Source of the DNA: Candidatus Acidulodesulfobacterium acidiphilum
Lineage (GTDB): Bacteria; SZUA-79; Acidulodesulfobacterales; Acidulodesulfobacteraceae
Length of the DNA: 27,697 nucleotides
NCBI GenBank assembly: GCA_008534395.1
Contig: SHMQ01000033.1
Span: forward strand, 1-27,697
Reading direction: 5' to 3'
This document shows, in pieces, positions 8,723-17,584 of the stretch. Made by a program: the position numbers and the translations under genes. Numbering within the stretch: position 1 is the first letter of the stretch; each line of letters begins with the position of its first letter. Under the pieces are notes generated by a model. It had not been told where the DNA came from. It saw only the letters and a list, made by a program, of their open reading frames with translations, and did not search any database.

Positions 8723-9306
8723 TTAGACGACCTTCTCATATTAGCGTTATTAGATAAAAAATGAACGTCTTTCCGTAAAACAAATAATTTCTTTTTTACG
8801 TAATAGATAAATCCTTCTCCTGAAATAAAATAATTCTTGCTTTTAATTTTCATGCCGCCCGGAGCCGCTATTTCGTCTTTTTTAGCAAAATAATCTATTA
8901 TATCAGTTTTAATCAGCATGCCGTTTGAACCATTTATCGAAACGCCGCCTGAAATTATTACGTTTTTAGAAACGGTATTAAGTTTTCCGGTTTTCCCTAT
9001 TATTATATAAGCCGGTTTTCTATTTTTGCCGTAAATATAAATCTTTACGGCGTTTAATTTTATTATATTTTTCTTTTTAGACTTATAGTTTAAACTTTTA
9101 GCGAAAATTTCATAAGCAAGAATTCCTTTTTTATAAAATTTATAATCTATTTTTTTAAGGCTTATGTAACCTTTTGATATCTTGAAATTGAAAAGTCCCG
9201 TATTGCCGCGAAGATAATGCAGTATAAGAAAAACTGCCAGAATAGCTATAAAGCATAAAGACAGTATAAGCGCAATTATTCTTATAGTTTTCCGGTCTAA
9301 GGACAT
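8719..9306 (-). CDS. lptC: LptC-family LPS export protein
   Basis: This 195-aa protein has a single N-terminal membrane anchor (hydrophobic residues about 9-29, after a short basic stretch) followed by a periplasmic beta-jellyroll. Typical pieces are GKLNTVSKNVIISGGVSI, DYFAKKDEIAAPGGMKI and FISGEGFIYYVKKK. LptC receives LPS from the LptBFG pump and passes it to LptA. The family is weakly conserved, so the identification depends on architecture plus the lptC-lptA-lptB order. The lptA start overlaps the stop codon by 4 bp. No clear Shine-Dalgarno sequence precedes the ATG, which is 9 bp after kdsC. Confidence 0.85.
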   Translation of the reverse strand: MSLDRKTIRIIALILSLCFIAILAVFLILHYLRGNTGLFNFKISKGYISLKKIDYKFYKKGILAYEIFAKSLNYKSKKKNIIKLNAVKIYIYGKNRKPAYIIIGKTGKLNTVSKNVIISGGVSINGSNGMLIKTDIIDYFAKKDEIAAPGGMKIKSKNYFISGEGFIYYVKKKLFVLRKDVHFLSNNANMRRSSK

Positions 9307-9315
9307 ATAATTTAA

Positions 9316-9831
9316 TTACAACGAATTCAAAAATTTTAAAAGCAATCCTTTCTCTTTTAAAATTATATCGCAAACCTCCCGCACCGCACCGCACCCGCCG
9401 TTTTTAGAGGTTACAAAGTCGGCGCAATCCTTTATGTATTCCGGCGCATTAGGAACCGTGGCAGAAATTGCGGCTAATTTTAAAAGTTCTATATCGACAA
9501 TATCGTCCCCCATGTAGAATAAATTTTTAACGTCTATTTTAAACTCTTCTAATAACGGTTTCAGCGCTTTATATTTATCCTTGCATCCCTCTATATAAAA
9601 ATCTACTCCGAGTTCCTTGGCTCTTAAAGAAGCTGCATGACTTGTTCTTGCGGAAATCATACCGACTTTTAATCCGGATTTTTTGGCTAATTTCATGCCT
9701 GCCCCGTCATGGGCAAAAAAAGTTTTTGTTTCAACCCCGTTTTCGGATAAATATATTTTTCCGTCCGTCAAAACTCCGTCAACGTCGAAAACTAAAATTT
9801 CTATATCGGAAAAATTTAATTTTTTAGTCAT
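9316..9831 (-). CDS. kdsC: 3-deoxy-D-manno-octulosonate 8-phosphate phosphatase
   Basis: This 171-aa HAD-family phosphatase removes phosphate from Kdo-8-phosphate to give Kdo. Motif I is VFDVDGVLTDG with the nucleophile Asp16 and the acid/base Asp18. Motif II lies around GMISAR, and motif III/IV includes YMGDDIVD. The small size without a cap domain and the phrase DGKIYLSENGVETKTF are typical of KdsC. The start overlaps the kdsD stop as ATGA and has an AGGAAT ribosome-binding site. Confidence 0.95.
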   Translation of the reverse strand: MTKKLNFSDIEILVFDVDGVLTDGKIYLSENGVETKTFFAHDGAGMKLAKKSGLKVGMISARTSHAASLRAKELGVDFYIEGCKDKYKALKPLLEEFKIDVKNLFYMGDDIVDIELLKLAAISATVPNAPEYIKDCADFVTSKNGGCGAVREVCDIILKEKGLLLKFLNSL

Positions 9832-10802
9832 ATTATTCCTGCTTTTATTATATCGTGAATATGAATAACTCCGATAGGATTTTTATAGCCTTCCGATTCT
9901 ACCACGAAAAGCGAAGTAATTTTCGATTCCTCCATTTTTTGCAGAGCGTTAACGGCAAGAGCATTCTTCAGTATAGTTTTAGGATTTTTAGTCATTATGT
10001 TTTTTACCGGTTCGTTTATTATATCAATCGGAGAAAGCATTGCCCTCCTCAAATCTCCGTCGACTATTATGCCGCATAGAATATTATTCTCGTCTATAAC
10101 TCCGGTAAGCCCTAATCTTTTAGAATTCATTTCTAAAATAGCGTCCTTTAATAAAACCGTATCCCGGACCAAAGGTATTTCTTCGCCATTATGCATTAAC
10201 TCGGCCACTTTTATAAATTTTTTGCCTATAGAACCTCCCGGATGAAGTTTTGCAAAATCTTCTTCTAAAAAATTCCGCTCCTTTAAAAGCGCAACCGCAA
10301 GAGCGTCGCCGATTGCAAGCTGAGCCGTCGTGCTCGCGGTAGGAGCTATATTATAAGGACACGCTTCTTGGGCTACGGATACGTCGAAAAAATAATCCGA
10401 TAATTCAAATAAACGCGAATGTTTATTGCCTGAAAATCCAATAATTTTAGCGCCTATAAGCTTTATTGCCGGCAGTATCGAAGCTATTTCTTTGGTATTT
10501 CCGCTGTTAGACAGAACTATTACCGCATCGTTTTTAGAAATAACTCCGAGATCTCCATGTGAAGCTTCCGCCGGATGCATAAAAAAAGATGGAGTACCGG
10601 TACTTGCAAGGGTAGAAGATATTTTTCTGGCTATAATACCCGATTTCCCCATTCCGGTTAAAATAACTTTGCCTTTAATCCCTATAAGGCAATGCACCAT
10701 TTTTTCAAAATTATCGTCAAGCCTGTTTATAAGGGCAGACACCGAATCGGCTTCTATTCTTAACACATTTTCTGCCGTTTTTAATATATTATGCTGCGTC
10801 AT
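9828..10802 (-). CDS. kdsD: Arabinose-5-phosphate isomerase (SIS plus two CBS domains)
   Basis: This is a 324-aa isomerase that converts ribulose-5-phosphate to arabinose-5-phosphate, the first step toward Kdo. The SIS sugar-isomerase domain spans about residues 40-175, with GMGKSG at 50-55, HPAEASHGDLG at about 76-86 and VLSNSG. Two CBS domains follow (about 208-265 and 272-324). The length matches KdsD/KpsF. It starts 4 bp after kdsA with no evident Shine-Dalgarno sequence, so coupling is likely. Together with kdsA and kdsC it completes ribulose-5-phosphate to Kdo within three adjacent genes. Confidence 0.96.
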   Translation of the reverse strand: MTQHNILKTAENVLRIEADSVSALINRLDDNFEKMVHCLIGIKGKVILTGMGKSGIIARKISSTLASTGTPSFFMHPAEASHGDLGVISKNDAVIVLSNSGNTKEIASILPAIKLIGAKIIGFSGNKHSRLFELSDYFFDVSVAQEACPYNIAPTASTTAQLAIGDALAVALLKERNFLEEDFAKLHPGGSIGKKFIKVAELMHNGEEIPLVRDTVLLKDAILEMNSKRLGLTGVIDENNILCGIIVDGDLRRAMLSPIDIINEPVKNIMTKNPKTILKNALAVNALQKMEESKITSLFVVESEGYKNPIGVIHIHDIIKAGII

Positions 10803-10806
10803 TTTT

Positions 10807-11649
10807 TTATATTTTACTATATTTAGATATTTCCAGAATATTTTTTAAATTATCCTTAAATGAGCTCAAATAAACGGAATTTGCGGAATCGCTTAAAGCT
10901 CTCGGCGGATCGGTGTGGACTTCAAAAAACAAACCGTCGACTCCTGCCGCTGCTGCCGCCCTTGCAAGCGGCATAACGTATTCCCTGTTTCCAGAAGAAA
11001 CTGAGCCCCCTCCCCCAGGCAGTTGGACGCTGTGCGTAGCATCGAAAACTACGAGTGCTCCGGTTTCTTTCATTACGGGAATAGACCTGAAATCTACGAC
11101 AAGATTATTATAGCCGAAACTTACCCCTCTTTCGGTCAAAATCACCTTATAATTTTCTACCGACGCAATTTTTTCTACTATAAATTTCGTATCCCATGGC
11201 GCCATAAACTGACCTTTCTTAACGTTAATTACTTTTCCTGTTTTTGCCGCTTCTAAAATAATATCGGTTTGACGGCACAAAAAAGCAGGTATCTGTATAA
11301 CGTCGAGAACGCCGCCCGCAATTTCGGCCTCTTTTGCGCTATGAACGTCGCTTAATATAGGAACGTCATATTTCGCTTTAATATCGCTTAATATTTTTAA
11401 ACCTTTATCTATGCCGGGACCCCTGAAAGAATTAACCGACGTTCTGTTTGCTTTATCGTAAGAAGCCTTAAAAATAAGATTAAAATTTAGTTCTCTGGAA
11501 TATTCCTTCAACGTCGAAACTATATCGTCCATGGCGGCGGCATCCTCTATTACGCAGGGGCCGGCAATTACAAAAGGATAGTCGTTATTAAATTTAAATT
11601 TTAATTCCGATGTTAAATCTTCTTTTGTAAAAACATTTATTTTTTTCAT
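10807..11649 (-). CDS. kdsA: Kdo-8-phosphate synthase, metal-dependent type
   Basis: This 280-aa TIM-barrel enzyme condenses phosphoenolpyruvate with arabinose-5-phosphate. Recognisable blocks are FVIAGPCVIED at residues 27-36, FKASYDKANRTS, IPAFLCRQTD, VKKGQFMAPWD, FDATHSVQLPGGG and the C-terminal EVHTDPPRALSDSAN. The Cys of GPCVIE (residue 32) replaces the Asn found in E. coli KdsA. In the family this Cys is a metal ligand, so the enzyme should need a divalent metal, as in Aquifex. It lies 51 bp after pyrG and lacks a clear ribosome-binding site. Confidence 0.96.
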   Translation of the reverse strand: MKKINVFTKEDLTSELKFKFNNDYPFVIAGPCVIEDAAAMDDIVSTLKEYSRELNFNLIFKASYDKANRTSVNSFRGPGIDKGLKILSDIKAKYDVPILSDVHSAKEAEIAGGVLDVIQIPAFLCRQTDIILEAAKTGKVINVKKGQFMAPWDTKFIVEKIASVENYKVILTERGVSFGYNNLVVDFRSIPVMKETGALVVFDATHSVQLPGGGGSVSSGNREYVMPLARAAAAAGVDGLFFEVHTDPPRALSDSANSVYLSSFKDNLKNILEISKYSKI

Positions 11650-11700
11650 ATCGTTTAATTTTAATTTATGCGAAAATGCTGGAAAAATTTAAATAATATT

Positions 11701-13485
11701 TTAAACAGGCGTGTTTTTGCTTTTCCTTTTATTTTTATTTAATTTATCGACTGCTTTCGTCATATTATGTTTAGCTTTAATCTCAACTTTAACCTTAGGC
11801 TGAATCGATAATAAATTATTCGAATATTTAACCGCTGCCGCAATAAATTCCCTGAACAGCGGATGGGGATACAGCGGCGAAGATTTGAATTCCGGATGAA
11901 ACTGGCACCCTATATACCACGGATGGTCTTTAATCTCGCAAATTTCTATAAGTTTATCATCCGGCGACGTCCCTGAAAAAACAAAACCGGAAGTTTTAAA
12001 TTTTTCTCTGTATTTATTGTTAAATTCAAACCTGTGCCTGTGTCTTTCGCTTATAATAATGTTTCCGTCATGATTCAACTTTACGCAGTTTTTATTGTTA
12101 GCCGGATATTTTTTATTGTTTTTATAATAAATTTGATAGGCAAGCGTATTTTTAGATATTACGCATGGATATGCGCCTAATCTCATAGTTCCGCCCATAT
12201 TGCCGATATCCTTCTGGTCGTCCATTATGCTGATTACCGGATCCGGCGTAATTTCGTCGAACTCGTAGGAATTTGCGTCTTTCAAACCCAACACGTTTTT
12301 TGCATATTCTACCGTCATAAGCTGCATTCCGAGGCATATTCCGAAATAAGGAATATTGTTGGTTCTTGCATAATTAATTGCCCTCAACATTCCGCTAATG
12401 CCGCGGGAACCAAAACCGCCCGGAACCAGTATGCCCGAACATCCTTCTAATTCTTTAAGGTTATCCTTCCAGTCGTCTCCTTCTAAATCTTCGGAATTGA
12501 TATATTTTATATTTACGCTAACGTTATTGGCAAGACCGCCGTGAATAAGACTTTCGTTTAAGCTTTTATAAGATTCTTTAAGATTTACGTATTTCCCTAC
12601 TACGGCTATAGTAACTAAATTTTTAAGCGTTTTTAAAGTATTGGATATATTAGTCCATGCGTTTAAATCCGGAGATTTAGCCCATATATTCAAGTATTCT
12701 ATTATTTTTGAATCGAGTTTTTCTTCGTGAAGGGAAAGCGGAACGTCGTAAATGCTCTCTTCGTCTTTAGCGGTAATAACCGCATCTGCTTCGACGTTGC
12801 AGAAAAGAGCTATTTTTTCCCTTATATCCTGCGGCAAAACTCTGTCCGCCCTGCATATTATAATCGAAGGTTCTATGCCTATAGCCCTCAATTCTTTAAC
12901 GGAATGCTGGGTCGGCTTTGTTTTAAGCTCGTCTGCCGTTTTTATAAACGGAACTAGCGTTAGATGAATATAAAGAACGTCGTCTTTGCCTTTGTCTAAT
13001 TTAAACTGTCTTATAGCCTCAAGAAAAGGAAGGCTTTCTATGTCGCCTACCGTTCCGCCTATTTCTATAATCGCAACGTCTTTGCCTTCGGAAGCTTCGA
13101 TTATTCTTTTTTTTATTTCGTCTGTTATATGCGGAATTACTTGAACGGTTTTGCCGAGATAAGCTCCTTTTCTTTCGTTGCTGATAACGGCATCGTAAAC
13201 CTGTCCGCTTGTTAAGTTGTTCTTTTTTGTAAGAGAAAGCGACGTAAATCTTTCGTAATGGCCGAGATCAAGGTCGGTTTCGGCTCCGTCGTCGGTAACA
13301 AAAACCTCTCCGTGCTGAAAAGGATTCATAGTTCCCGGATCTACGTTTATATATGGGTCAAGCTTCTGCATTGTTATATTAAGCCCCCTTGCTTCAAGAA
13401 GAGCTCCTATGGATGAAGCCGCAATGCCTTTCCCAAGACTTGAAACGACGCCGCCCGTTATAAATATATACTTTGTCTTATTCAT
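11701..13485 (-). CDS. pyrG: CTP synthase with internal insert and basic C-terminal tail
   Basis: This 594-aa enzyme converts UTP to CTP using glutamine. The N-terminal amidoligase domain has [13 protein letters not shown] at residues 15-27, [13 protein letters not shown] at 41-53 and [11 protein letters not shown]. The class I glutaminase domain has GICLGMQL with nucleophile Cys384 and the His530/Glu532 pair in GCQFHPEF. It is about 50 aa longer than typical PyrG (about 535-545). One part is a Lys/Asn/Tyr-rich insert of roughly 20 residues at about 453-475, between LAYQIY and ISERHRHR. Another is a basic tail from about 562. Both are unusual but in frame, and all catalytic residues are present. 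The dapB stop overlaps its start by 8 bp. Confidence 0.96.
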   Translation of the reverse strand: MNKTKYIFITGGVVSSLGKGIAASSIGALLEARGLNITMQKLDPYINVDPGTMNPFQHGEVFVTDDGAETDLDLGHYERFTSLSLTKKNNLTSGQVYDAVISNERKGAYLGKTVQVIPHITDEIKKRIIEASEGKDVAIIEIGGTVGDIESLPFLEAIRQFKLDKGKDDVLYIHLTLVPFIKTADELKTKPTQHSVKELRAIGIEPSIIICRADRVLPQDIREKIALFCNVEADAVITAKDEESIYDVPLSLHEEKLDSKIIEYLNIWAKSPDLNAWTNISNTLKTLKNLVTIAVVGKYVNLKESYKSLNESLIHGGLANNVSVNIKYINSEDLEGDDWKDNLKELEGCSGILVPGGFGSRGISGMLRAINYARTNNIPYFGICLGMQLMTVEYAKNVLGLKDANSYEFDEITPDPVISIMDDQKDIGNMGGTMRLGAYPCVISKNTLAYQIYYKNNKKYPANNKNCVKLNHDGNIIISERHRHRFEFNNKYREKFKTSGFVFSGTSPDDKLIEICEIKDHPWYIGCQFHPEFKSSPLYPHPLFREFIAAAVKYSNNLLSIQPKVKVEIKAKHNMTKAVDKLNKNKRKSKNTPV

Positions 13486-14323
13486 ATTTGTTCAACCCCA
13501 AAACGTCTCTCATATCGTAAAATCCTTTGTTTTTATCGCTAAGCCATACAGCCGCTTTAATTGCGCCGCGCGCAAAATTATTTCTGGATACTGCCTTATG
13601 CGTAATTTCTATTATTTCTTCGTTTCCGGCAAATATTACCTTGTGTTCTCCTATTATATCTCCGGCTCTTACCGAAAATATGCCTATTTCGTCTTTTTTT
13701 CTTTCTCCTACGTCTCCACACCTGCCGTAAACTGCTTTTTCCGCAAGATCAATATGCCTCTGTTTAGCTATCGATTCCGCAAGCATTTTAGCAGTTCCGC
13801 TTGGAGCGTCTTTTTTCTTTTTATGGTGCATTTCTATTATTTCACAATCGTAATTTATTCCAAGATATTTTGACGCATCATAAACGATATTCATTAAAAT
13901 GTTAATTCCTAAGCTCATATTGCCGGACAAAACAATAGGAATACGTTTTCCGTAATCTTCTACCGTTTTTAAATCGTTTTCCGAAAATCCGGTAGAACCG
14001 ATAACGATAGGAACATTATAAAGCGCCGCCTCTTCCGCATGTATCAATGATGCGCTTTTAGACGTGAAATCTATAACGACTTTTTTCTTAATTGCGGCGG
14101 TTAAATGAAGAGCTTCTTTTAAAGTTAAAAATTTTCCTGCCGAAACTTTATTGATTTCTAATTCGGTTAAATCTTTAAGAGGCGAAACTGTTGTTTCATC
14201 TTCGGCATAATTTGAATCTATGCCGCCTATAAATAATAAATCCGGATAATCGGAAAGAACGGAGGTTATAGCATTCCCCATTCTCCCTTTGCTCCCGCAA
14301 ACTAATATACCCTTTTTTTCCAT
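13478..14323 (-). CDS. dapB: 4-hydroxy-tetrahydrodipicolinate reductase
   Basis: This 281-aa NAD(P)H-dependent reductase acts in the diaminopimelate/lysine pathway, directly after DapA. It has the Rossmann nucleotide-binding block GSKGRMG at residues 10-16 and IGSTGFS around 108-114. The catalytic block [13 protein letters not shown] starts at 166, with His166/167 and the equivalent of the catalytic Lys at 170. The start codon overlaps the dapA stop (TAATG), and no Shine-Dalgarno sequence is seen, indicating coupled translation. The 3' end overlaps pyrG by 8 bp, linking lysine genes to the CTP/Kdo genes. Confidence 0.96.
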   Translation of the reverse strand: MEKKGILVCGSKGRMGNAITSVLSDYPDLLFIGGIDSNYAEDETTVSPLKDLTELEINKVSAGKFLTLKEALHLTAAIKKKVVIDFTSKSASLIHAEEAALYNVPIVIGSTGFSENDLKTVEDYGKRIPIVLSGNMSLGINILMNIVYDASKYLGINYDCEIIEMHHKKKKDAPSGTAKMLAESIAKQRHIDLAEKAVYGRCGDVGERKKDEIGIFSVRAGDIIGEHKVIFAGNEEIIEITHKAVSRNNFARGAIKAAVWLSDKNKGFYDMRDVLGLNKYE

Positions 14324-15198
14324 TATTGCAGTATCCCGTATTCTTTTAAGGCTGTTTTTATTTTATCTATACTGCCGCCGGATGCTTCCGATAAAGGCAG
14401 CCTTATTTCATTTTCAATAAATCCCATTATGTTTAAAGCTTTTTTTACCGGTATAGGATTAGTTTCTATAAACATTGCATGAATAAGCGGAAGTAGTTTA
14501 AAATTAAGCCTCCTTGCAGACTTAAGGTCTCCTTTTAACGCATAATCCGTCATAAGAGACATATCTTTAGGCACAATGTTTGAAACCGTCGAGATAACGC
14601 CGCCGCCGCCTACGGCAATTATCGGAAGGGTAAGCGCATCATCGCCGGATAAAACGCAAAATTTCTCAGGCGCTTTTCTCAAAATAGCCGTTGCCTGCTC
14701 CAAAGAACCGCTTGCTTCTTTAATTCCTGTTATATTGTCAATTTCTGCAAGCCTCAATACCGTTTCGGGAAGAATATTGACCGCAGTCCTGGTAGGAACG
14801 TTATAAAGAATTACGGGCTTGGAACAATTTGCGGCTATCGTTTTAAAGTGAAGGAAAAGCCCCTCCTGCGTAGGTTTATTATAATAAGGAGTAATTTGCA
14901 AATGTCCGTCTATTTTAAACTTTTCTGCAGCTTTTGCAAGATGAACGGCTTCTACCGTATTATTAGAACCGGTTCCGGCTATAACTTTAATTTTGCCTTC
15001 AGCCGCTTCGGCAGCAATCCTAATAACGTCTATATGCTCTTCAAACGAAAGCGTAGCCGATTCGCCGGTGCTTCCGCACGCAACAATTCCCGCCGCTCCG
15101 TTTTCTATCTGAAATTCTATCAGTTTTCTAAGCGCTTTTTCGTCTATTTTGCCGCCTTTAAAAGGCGTTACTATTGCCGTGAAAACTCCTTTAAACAT
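14323..15198 (-). CDS. dapA: 4-hydroxy-tetrahydrodipicolinate synthase
   Basis: This 291-aa class I aldolase-fold enzyme condenses pyruvate with aspartate semialdehyde. The active-site Lys160 lies in ITGIKEASG, the proton-relay Tyr132 in LYNVPTRT, and Thr44 in CGSTGES. The pattern TPYYNKPTQEGL is also conserved. The length is normal (about 290). The start has a clear AAGGAG ribosome-binding site 9 bp upstream. The 90-bp leader between lysA and dapA contains the REP-like inverted repeat. DapA is often feedback-inhibited by lysine, but I cannot judge this from the sequence alone. Confidence 0.97.
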   Translation of the reverse strand: MFKGVFTAIVTPFKGGKIDEKALRKLIEFQIENGAAGIVACGSTGESATLSFEEHIDVIRIAAEAAEGKIKVIAGTGSNNTVEAVHLAKAAEKFKIDGHLQITPYYNKPTQEGLFLHFKTIAANCSKPVILYNVPTRTAVNILPETVLRLAEIDNITGIKEASGSLEQATAILRKAPEKFCVLSGDDALTLPIIAVGGGGVISTVSNIVPKDMSLMTDYALKGDLKSARRLNFKLLPLIHAMFIETNPIPVKKALNIMGFIENEIRLPLSEASGGSIDKIKTALKEYGILQ

Positions 15199-15230
15199 AT
15201 TTAAAACTCCTTTTTTATTTATTTGTTAAA

Positions 15231-15286
15231 AAATATCGCTTCGCTGAGGCTCGCAATGACTAATGGCTATGTGCAAAGCAATATCT
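15231..15286. repeat. REP-like imperfect inverted repeat in the lysA-dapA spacer
   Basis: The 14-bp arms 15231-15244 (AAATATCGCTTCGC) and 15273-15286 (GCAAAGCAATATCT) match at 11 of 14 positions. The inner minus-strand sequence contains GTCATTGCGAGC followed closely by GCGAAGCGAT. That word pair is typical of intergenic REP-like elements I recall from many bacterial genomes. It is clearly richer in G+C than the spacer around it. It ends just before the lysA stop codon and leaves the dapA ribosome-binding site untouched. Being in the transcript, it could form an mRNA stem-loop that affects stability or 3'-end formation of lysA. Confidence 0.6.
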
Positions 15287-15288
15287 GA

Positions 15289-16545
15289 TTATTTTATGTT
15301 TTCCGGTATAATTTCTTTATCTATTAAATCCTCATAGGTTTCGCGATTTCTAATTACATAAAAATTATCTTTATCGACGAGTACTTCTGTAGCCCTTGGC
15401 CTTGAGTTATAGTTGGAAGACATCGAAAAACCATAAGCGCCTGCGCTGAATACCGCAATTAAATCTCCATCCGAAACCGAATTTAAAACTCTGTCTTTTC
15501 CGAAAAAATCGGCGGATTCGCAAATAGGACCTACTATATCTGCTTTAATTTTAGGCCCTTCTTTTTTTATAACCGGCACTATTTCATGATACGCCTCATA
15601 TAGAGCCGGCCTGATTAAATCGTTCATTCCCCCGTCGGTTATTATAAAGTTTTTACTTCCGGTATCTTTGACGTATGTAACTTTAGCGACAAATATTCCG
15701 CCGTTTCCGACTATTAATCTGCCCGGTTCGAAAATAACCTTTCCGTCGTAACTTTTTAATATATTTTTAATAGAATTCATATAAGTGGAAGGATGAGGCG
15801 GCATTTCATTTTCGTAAGTTATACCGAGTCCGCCTCCAAGATCCAGATATTTAATATCGAAACCTTTAGCGGTAATTCTGTCGAGAAGTTCCTTTATTAT
15901 TTCTACGGCATCATTAAACGGGGATATTTCTGTCAACTGCGAACCTATATGGCAGTCAAGCCCTACTACGTCTATATTTTTCAATTCCTTTGCCGTTTCG
16001 TACGCCGAAACAGCATGTTTTATGCTTATGCCGAATTTATTTTTCTTAAGGCCGGTAGATATATAAGGATGCGTTTTAGGATCGACGTTCGGGTTTATCC
16101 TGAAAGATATTCTTGCTTTCGTATTTAACCTGCCGGCTACTTTATCGATAAGAAAAACTTCGGGCAGTGATTCCACGTTAAACATAAGGATATTAGATTT
16201 GATCGCATATTCTATTTCGGCTTCAGTCTTTCCTACCCCGGAATATACAACTTTTCCCGTATCTACTCCAGCTTTAATTGCCCTGAAAAGTTCTCCTCCG
16301 GAAACTATATCCGCGCCCCAGCCCATTTTAAATAAAAAATTAAGTATAGCGATGTTTGAATTAGCTTTAACGCTGTAGCATACTAATGAATTTAAAACTC
16401 TGGAACTTTCGTCGAAAACGTTAAAATGCCTTCTTAAAGTAGCCAGCGAATATAGATAAAACGGCGTTCCGACGTTGCCGGCAATTTCCTTAACGGGCAC
16501 GTTTTCGCAATAAAGTTGGTTTTCTTTAAAAATAAAATCGTTCAT
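15289..16545 (-). CDS. lysA: Diaminopimelate decarboxylase
   Basis: This 418-aa PLP enzyme (fold type III) decarboxylates meso-diaminopimelate to lysine. PLP Lys60 is in CYSVKANSN. HIGSQ and GGGLGI follow in the barrel, then EPGR (phosphate contacts), GGMNDLIRPALY, and the intersubunit Cys in GPICESADFF. The length is typical. An AGGAAA ribosome-binding site lies inside the 3' end of the upstream polyprenyl synthase gene, only 3 bp away. dapA and dapB follow, so lysA-dapA-dapB forms the lysine block. The aminotransferase and epimerase steps (dapL or dapC/D/E, dapF) are not in the window. Confidence 0.97.
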   Translation of the reverse strand: MNDFIFKENQLYCENVPVKEIAGNVGTPFYLYSLATLRRHFNVFDESSRVLNSLVCYSVKANSNIAILNFLFKMGWGADIVSGGELFRAIKAGVDTGKVVYSGVGKTEAEIEYAIKSNILMFNVESLPEVFLIDKVAGRLNTKARISFRINPNVDPKTHPYISTGLKKNKFGISIKHAVSAYETAKELKNIDVVGLDCHIGSQLTEISPFNDAVEIIKELLDRITAKGFDIKYLDLGGGLGITYENEMPPHPSTYMNSIKNILKSYDGKVIFEPGRLIVGNGGIFVAKVTYVKDTGSKNFIITDGGMNDLIRPALYEAYHEIVPVIKKEGPKIKADIVGPICESADFFGKDRVLNSVSDGDLIAVFSAGAYGFSMSSNYNSRPRATEVLVDKDNFYVIRNRETYEDLIDKEIIPENIK

Positions 16546-16548
16546 AAG

Positions 16549-17517
16549 TTATAATTTCCTGTCTATTATATAATCTGCAATATCTATTAAACTGTTTTTA
16601 TACTTTGAGTCCGGAAATATATCAAGATTCTTTTTTGCTTTTTTTATCGCATCTTTTGCCTTCGATATAGTATAGTCGATAGAACCGTAACTTTTAACCA
16701 ACGACAAAACCGTTCTAAGATCCTTGGATGCCAGCCTTTTTTTATAAATTATATTAATGATAACTTCTTTTTCGTCTTGACTTGCCCTTTCTATAGCATG
16801 TATCAGCGGAAGCGTGAGTTTCCCTTCTTTTAAATCGTTTCCTATAAATTTACCGAACTCTTTATCCGAAATATAGTCTAACGCATCGTCCATAAGCTGA
16901 AAAGCAATTCCTATATTCAAGCCGTAATCGTAAAGTTTTTTTGCACATTTTTCTTCTTTGCCGGCAATTATGGCGCCGACTTCGGAAGCACATGCAAAAA
17001 GAACGGCGGTTTTTTTAATAATTATATCTAAATAATCTTTTTCGCCGGTTTTTATATCCGCAGTTTTAACTAATTCTTTTACTTCTCCCTCCGCCATAAG
17101 GGTAGTAGCGTCGGAATAAGACTTTATAACTTTTATATTATTAATATCCGACAAGACTTTAAAAGATTTGGCAAATAAATAATCTCCTACAAGAACGGCG
17201 GCTTCGTTTCCAAAAATTGTATTCGCGGATGCCTTACCCCTTCTTAATGGAGCATTATCTACGACGTCGTCGTGAAGCAAGGTAGCCGTATGAATAAATT
17301 CTATTACGGCCGCAAGCGAAATATGGTCGTTCCCGTCGTAACCGCATAATTTTGAAGCTACGATAAGAAGTATAGGACGTATTCTTTTCCCTCCGCTTGA
17401 AATGACATATTCGGCAACCTTATGTATTAAAGGCGTTTCCGTTATAAGATGTTTTTCGAACTGCTCTTCTACTTTTTCTAATTCGTTTTCTATATAATCG
17501 AAAGAAATATTTTGCAA
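16549..17517 (-). CDS. Long-chain polyprenyl diphosphate synthase (IspB-like)
   Basis: This 322-aa trans-prenyltransferase elongates an allylic diphosphate with isopentenyl diphosphate, probably for the quinone side chain. It has GGKRIRP at residues 42-48, the first Asp-rich motif DDVVD at 83-87 and the second, DDALD, at 210-214. Ala and Thr occupy the fifth and fourth positions before the first motif (HTATLLHDD), where short-chain enzymes carry bulky aromatics, so a long product such as C35-C45 is expected. The start appears to be TTG, as no ATG occurs in the N-terminal region. It lies 67 bp after radA. It could be called ispB or a heptaprenyl/solanesyl synthase; chain length is not decidable here. 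Confidence 0.92.
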   Translation of the reverse strand: MQNISFDYIENELEKVEEQFEKHLITETPLIHKVAEYVISSGGKRIRPILLIVASKLCGYDGNDHISLAAVIEFIHTATLLHDDVVDNAPLRRGKASANTIFGNEAAVLVGDYLFAKSFKVLSDINNIKVIKSYSDATTLMAEGEVKELVKTADIKTGEKDYLDIIIKKTAVLFACASEVGAIIAGKEEKCAKKLYDYGLNIGIAFQLMDDALDYISDKEFGKFIGNDLKEGKLTLPLIHAIERASQDEKEVIINIIYKKRLASKDLRTVLSLVKSYGSIDYTISKAKDAIKKAKKNLDIFPDSKYKNSLIDIADYIIDRKL

Positions 17518-17584
17518 AATAGATTCTCTTTTTTATTTTTTAATTAATTATTTTATTAACTGCCTGACGTTTATTTTATTTCAG

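Noticed and set aside
10426-10848. 140-codon plus-strand open frame opposite kdsD with a hydrophobic translation
   Set aside because: Antisense to the conserved SIS domain. The apparent hydrophobicity reflects reverse-complement codons, and no start signal is seen.
13409-13873. 154-codon plus-strand open frame across the pyrG-dapB junction
   Set aside because: It lies antisense to two conserved enzymes, and its Phe/Tyr/Ser-rich translation is what the AT-rich complement would give.
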